A stretch of DNA of 54,165 nt. Origin: Microbacterium enclense (GTDB lineage: Bacteria; Actinomycetota; Actinomycetes; Actinomycetales; Microbacteriaceae). The stretch lies in NCBI RefSeq assembly GCF_004022425.1, contig NZ_RBZY01000022.1, positions 1-54,165 of the forward strand, written 5' to 3'. The translations under genes and the position numbers were made by a program. Of this stretch, positions 50,926 to 54,165 are shown in pieces. The notes below the pieces were generated by a model. The model was not told where the DNA came from. It saw only the letters and a list, made by a program, of their open reading frames with translations, and ran no database searches. Each line of letters opens with the position of its first letter. The stretch's first letter is position 1.

Positions 50926-51390
50926 TCAGTCGCGGCGGTGTTCGAAGAAGTCCCGCAGCAGACGGGATGCCTCCGCCTCGGCGACCCCGCCGACCACCTC
51001 GACGCGGTGCGGCAGACGCCGGTCGCGCAGAACGTCGTAGAGCGACCCGGCGGCGCCCGCCTTGGCATCCCACGATCCGAACACGACCCGCGACACGCGA
51101 GCCTGCAGGATCGCCCCCGCGCACATGACGCACGGTTCGAGGGTGACGACGAGCGTGCACCCCGCGAGGTGCCACGTGCCCGAGTGCCCAGCGGCCGCAC
51201 GCAGCGCGACGACCTCGGCGTGCGCGGTCGGGTCGTTCGTGACCTCTCGCAGGTTGCGGCCCTCGCCGATCACCCGGCCGTCCGCGTCGAGCACGACCGC
51301 ACCGACGGGCACGTCCTCGTGCGCCGACGCGTCGTCGGCGAGCGCGAGCGCGCGCTGCATCGCGGCGAGGTCGGCGGCGGTGGGGGTCAC
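50926..51390 (-). CDS. tadA: tRNA adenosine(34) deaminase
   Basis: A 154-aa zinc deaminase that converts A34 to inosine in tRNA-Arg(ACG). The catalytic H-A-E is near 57-59, and the zinc motif P-C-V-M-C near 86-90 follows L-E. The [16 protein letters not shown] segment near 102-117 is typical. The start is GTG, divergent from upp by 56 bp. Confidence 0.93.
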   Translation of the reverse strand: MTPTAADLAAMQRALALADDASAHEDVPVGAVVLDADGRVIGEGRNLREVTNDPTAHAEVVALRAAAGHSGTWHLAGCTLVVTLEPCVMCAGAILQARVSRVVFGSWDAKAGAAGSLYDVLRDRRLPHRVEVVGGVAEAEASRLLRDFFEHRRD

Positions 51391-51446
51391 GGTGCTCCGG
51401 AAAGACGGGGGCGGAGTCTCGGGGTCGAGCGGCTAGCCTTGAGCCT

Positions 51447-52079
51447 ATGCGTGTCCACGTCGCCGACCACCCCCTCATCACCCACAAGCTGACGGTGCTG
51501 CGCGACCGGCAGACCTCGTCGCCGGTGTTCCGCCAGCTCACCGAAGAGCTGGTGACGCTGCTGGCCTACGAGGCCACGCGCAACGTGCGCGTCGACCCCA
51601 TCGAGATCCAGACGCCCGTCACCACGACGCAGGGCGTGAAGATCAGCGAGCCGCGTCCGATCGTCGTGCCGATCCTGCGCGCAGGTCTCGGCATGCTCGA
51701 GGGCATGGTGAAGCTCCTCCCCACCGCCGAGGTCGGCTTCCTCGGTATGGTGCGCGACGAAGAGACGTTCCAGCCCACCACCTACGCCGAGCGCCTGCCC
51801 GACGACCTCAGCGACCGCCAGTGCTTCGTGCTCGACCCGATGCTCGCCACCGGTGGCTCCCTCGGCGCGGCGATCACATTCCTGTTCAACCGCGGCGCGC
51901 AGGACGTCACCGCGATCTGCCTGCTGGGGGCGCCCGAGGGCGTCGCCGCGATCGAGAAGCAGGTCGAGGGACACGACGTCACGCTCGTGCTCGGCGCGCT
52001 CGACGAGCGTCTGAACGAGAAGGGCTACATCGTGCCCGGGCTCGGCGACGCCGGCGATCGCCTGTACGGCACCGCCTGA
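51447..52079 (+). CDS. upp: Uracil phosphoribosyltransferase
   Basis: A 210-aa type I PRTase that converts uracil and PRPP to UMP. The PRPP-binding loop [10 protein letters not shown] is at about 128-137, P-I-L-R-A-G-L-G near 75 and a C-terminal P-G-L-G-D-A-G-D-R segment bind substrate. The length is normal. It begins at ATG and is followed by a long composite hairpin. It connects with nucleoside salvage, as does the nucleoside hydrolase at 36783-37775. Confidence 0.96.
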   Translation: MRVHVADHPLITHKLTVLRDRQTSSPVFRQLTEELVTLLAYEATRNVRVDPIEIQTPVTTTQGVKISEPRPIVVPILRAGLGMLEGMVKLLPTAEVGFLGMVRDEETFQPTTYAERLPDDLSDRQCFVLDPMLATGGSLGAAITFLFNRGAQDVTAICLLGAPEGVAAIEKQVEGHDVTLVLGALDERLNEKGYIVPGLGDAGDRLYGTA

Positions 52080-52091
52080 CGCTCGCACCTG

Positions 52092-52157
52092 TTTTGGGGC
52101 GCGATCCGCGCTTTGGGGCGGATGTCATGCGCCCCGAAGCGCGAAATGCGCCCCGAA
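52092..52157. repeat. 66-bp composite palindrome after upp
   Basis: Two nested inverted repeats. The inner arms are CGCGCTTTGGGGCG (52107-52120) and CGCCCCGAAGCGCG (52130-52143), pairing over 14 bp with one G-T pair. The outer arms are TTTTGGGGCGCG and the mirrored TGCGCCCCGAA. The motif TTKGGGGCGC thus occurs four times. It lies between convergent upp and the helicase gene and may terminate both, but is longer than a normal terminator. Confidence 0.7.
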
Positions 52158-52186
52158 CCCACGAGGTACGAGTGCGGCGCGGCGCG

Positions 52187-54165
52187 TCAGCCGTCGGCGC
52201 CGACCAAGCGCGCGAAGGCACTGAGGCGCGCGACCCCCTCGGGAGTGCGAGGCAGGTCGTCGAGCAGGGCGGGTGAGTACAGCACGTAGGCCGCCTGCAT
52301 CGCCCGCGAGATCGCGACGTTGATGCGGTTGCGCAGCAGCAGGAACTCGAGCCCGCGCGGAGCCTCGCGCCCGGAGGATGCCGCCAGGGTGAGGACCGCG
52401 ACGACCGCCTCCTTGCCCTGGAACCGATCGACCGTCCCCACCGGCACGTCGGAGAAGCCCGCCGCCGCGAGGGCCTCTTCGACCGCGACCTGCTGGGCGT
52501 TGTACGGGGTGATCACGATGATGTCGTCGGCGCGCAACGCCCGAGGTGCCTGCGGGATCGCCTCGTCGCCGACACCGCCCTCGGCGCCGGTCCACTCGCG
52601 GCCCACCAGATCGGCGACGAGCGCGACGACGGTCGCCGCTTCCTCCGGCGAGGACGTGGCGTTGCCGTGGTGCCGCACCGGCACAGGGTGGACCCCGGGC
52701 TCGACACCGTCGAGCGCTCGCACCGCCGTGGAAGGGTGGGCGGCGAGGCGCCCCTCGTACGACAGGAGCGACACGGGCCCGGCGACGGCCGGGTGCATGC
52801 GGCGGGTGCGGGCGAGGAAGTAGCCGAACTCCGGCGGGACGACCTCGGCCCCGTCGATCACCCACCCGAGCGCGGACGTGTCGACCGGCTCGGGGTGCGT
52901 GCCCTGGCTGACCTGTGGCAACTGCTGAGGGTCACCGAGGAGCAGGAGACGCGAGGATGCCAGGGAGACGGCGATCGTGGATGCCAGGGAGAACTGACCC
53001 GCCTCGTCGATGACCAGGAGGTCGAGGCTGCCGCGCGGGATGCGGCCCTCGTGGCTGAAATCCCAGGCCGTGCCCCCGACGACGAAACCGTGCGCGGCGT
53101 TCTCGGCGGCGAACGCGGGAATGCCGTTCTTGGGGAGCACGGTGAACGGATGATCGGCGCTCGGGTCCTTCGGGGCTTTCCCGACGCGGGCCGCCGGGAC
53201 GCCCGCCGCGATGACCCGGTCGAGCATGTGCTCGATGGTCGCGTGCGACTGGGCCACCACACCGACGCGGAACCCCCGCTCGGCGACGAGGCGCGCGATC
53301 ACGTGCGATCCGACGTAGGTCTTCCCGGTTCCCGGAGGCCCCTGGACGGCGAGGTAGCTGCGGTCGAGGTCGGCAACGCTACGGGCGATCGCTCCGACCT
53401 CGTCGTCTCCGGCTCCGCCGTCGATGGACGTGACGGATGCCAAGGCACCGGACAGTGTGCGCGGGGGTCGCCGACGGAGGATGTCGGCCGCCGGTCCGTC
53501 GGGGAGCGTCGGGGCCGCGGCGAGCACGGCATCCGCCCAGGTGTCGATGGCCTTCTGCTGGTTGCCCGCGCGCGGCGGAGCCGGTGGCGTGAGGGCGAGT
53601 GGAAGCTCGTCCCACGTGACGCCGTCGGCAGCGGTCTCTTCGATGATCGCTCCGTCGTCGAGCACCTCGCGAACGGTGACGTAGCGGGCCGCGTGGATCC
53701 AGCGCGGACGCGTCTCGACGGGGAACGACACCGGGAGCTCGTACACCGCGAAGGGTCCGCTGTCGACGCTCAGCCGCGTGCCCGGGGCGAGCTCGCCGCG
53801 GATCTCGAGCACCCGGCGTTCCGCGCCCCGCCCCGACTCGGGGAAGTGCCAGTCGGCCACGACGCGCGACCGCGCGGGATCGACGACGACCACATCGCGA
53901 TTGTCCTCCCAGATCGATACTGGCTCGCGCAGCCGCAGATAGTGGGTGGCCCAGAAGGTCTTGGCTTCACGGGGGTAGTAGTCGATCGCCGCGGCGGCGA
54001 GGCGCAGAGCCGTGGCGTCGGGTTCGGGGGCGTCGTCCGCCCAGTGCTGCAGCGCGATGGCCTGGGGAGACGGCTCGTACGCGTGCTCGTCGGGTTCCGC
54101 GCTGCGCGCGGGCATCGCCCCACCCTCGCGTGCCCGCTCGACGAGCCAGTCGCGCAACCGGCGGG
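52187..54165 (-). CDS. TM0106-type RecB-like nuclease/SF1 helicase, C-terminal part (partial)
   Basis: At least 658 residues are visible, and the frame stays open to the window edge, so the N-terminus (expected RecB-like nuclease) is missing. The visible part is a UPF1/Dna2-like SF1B helicase: Walker A G-P-P-G-T-G-K-T about 275 residues in, Walker B V-I-D-E-A-G-Q, motif III G-D-P-Q-Q-L-P-Q, motif V D-R-F-Q-G-K-E and motif VI V-A-I-S-R-A. Related full-length proteins have about 1100 residues. A TTG near the edge is probably internal, since R-R-L-R-D-W-L reads straight through it. It probably acts in DNA repair or RNA/DNA processing. Confidence 0.85.
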   Translation of the reverse strand, partial: RRLRDWLVERAREGGAMPARSAEPDEHAYEPSPQAIALQHWADDAPEPDATALRLAAAAIDYYPREAKTFWATHYLRLREPVSIWEDNRDVVVVDPARSRVVADWHFPESGRGAERRVLEIRGELAPGTRLSVDSGPFAVYELPVSFPVETRPRWIHAARYVTVREVLDDGAIIEETAADGVTWDELPLALTPPAPPRAGNQQKAIDTWADAVLAAAPTLPDGPAADILRRRPPRTLSGALASVTSIDGGAGDDEVGAIARSVADLDRSYLAVQGPPGTGKTYVGSHVIARLVAERGFRVGVVAQSHATIEHMLDRVIAAGVPAARVGKAPKDPSADHPFTVLPKNGIPAFAAENAAHGFVVGGTAWDFSHEGRIPRGSLDLLVIDEAGQFSLASTIAVSLASSRLLLLGDPQQLPQVSQGTHPEPVDTSALGWVIDGAEVVPPEFGYFLARTRRMHPAVAGPVSLLSYEGRLAAHPSTAVRALDGVEPGVHPVPVRHHGNATSSPEEAATVVALVADLVGREWTGAEGGVGDEAIPQAPRALRADDIIVITPYNAQQVAVEEALAAAGFSDVPVGTVDRFQGKEAVVAVLTLAASSGREAPRGLEFLLLRNRINVAISRAMQAAYVLYSPALLDDLPRTPEGVARLSAFARLVGADG

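Overview
The window is high-GC DNA (roughly 70%) with dense, overlapping genes and many GTG starts. It looks like chromosomal DNA of a Gram-positive actinobacterium, most likely of the Microbacteriaceae and Microbacterium-like. The pointers are a menaquinone (men) gene set with a long-chain prenyl synthase, a system II cytochrome c maturation cluster, the tiny bS22 ribosomal protein gene beside an HTH gene, two F420-type LLM oxidoreductases, and an LpqY/SugABC-type sugar importer. No rRNA, tRNA, CRISPR array, prophage or intact insertion sequence was seen. The assignment to genus is inference.

Layout. 1-6.8 kb: an Nramp-fold transporter that lacks the family's metal-site residues, an alpha/beta hydrolase, and a minus-strand ABC sugar-import operon (lipoprotein, two permeases, ATPase). 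6.9-20.5 kb: redox and quinone block with an FprA-type reductase, a prenyl synthase, menG, menF, menD, menA, menE, menB and menC, interspersed with ppk2 and small membrane proteins; menH and a DHNA-CoA thioesterase are not in the window. 20.5-26.4 kb: a TetR regulator divergent from an MMPL transporter and a YhgE/Pip protein, with two tandem operator-like palindromes between them. 26.4-27.4 kb: an island of 61-bp palindromic elements around a truncated DUF559 nuclease gene. 27.4-32.9 kb: ccsB, resB, ccdA, tlpA, a histidine phosphatase and a DedA protein.

33.4-37.8 kb: an unusual translationally coupled trio (a Rossmann protein, a divergent S-adenosylhomocysteinase-like protein and an amidohydrolase) facing a nucleoside hydrolase. 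37.9-43.5 kb: a second ABC importer without its own ATPase, an archaeal-type aspartyl-tRNA synthetase, and an ABC ATPase-like protein whose catalytic motifs are all altered. 43.5-48.8 kb: small redox proteins, bS22, a BldC-like HTH protein, ArsR, TrkH/TrkA potassium uptake, DUF1905 and ProC. 48.8-54.2 kb: a hydrolase, an LLM oxidoreductase, TadA, Upp, and the C-terminal part of a RecB-like nuclease/helicase that runs off the window.

The strongest candidates for undescribed biology are the stand-alone pseudo-ABC ATPase, the degenerate nucleotide-binding domain fused to the MMPL transporter, the SAHH-like cluster with replaced catalytic residues, the 61-bp palindrome family, and the very frequent 7-mer GGATGCC, which occurs on both strands throughout.
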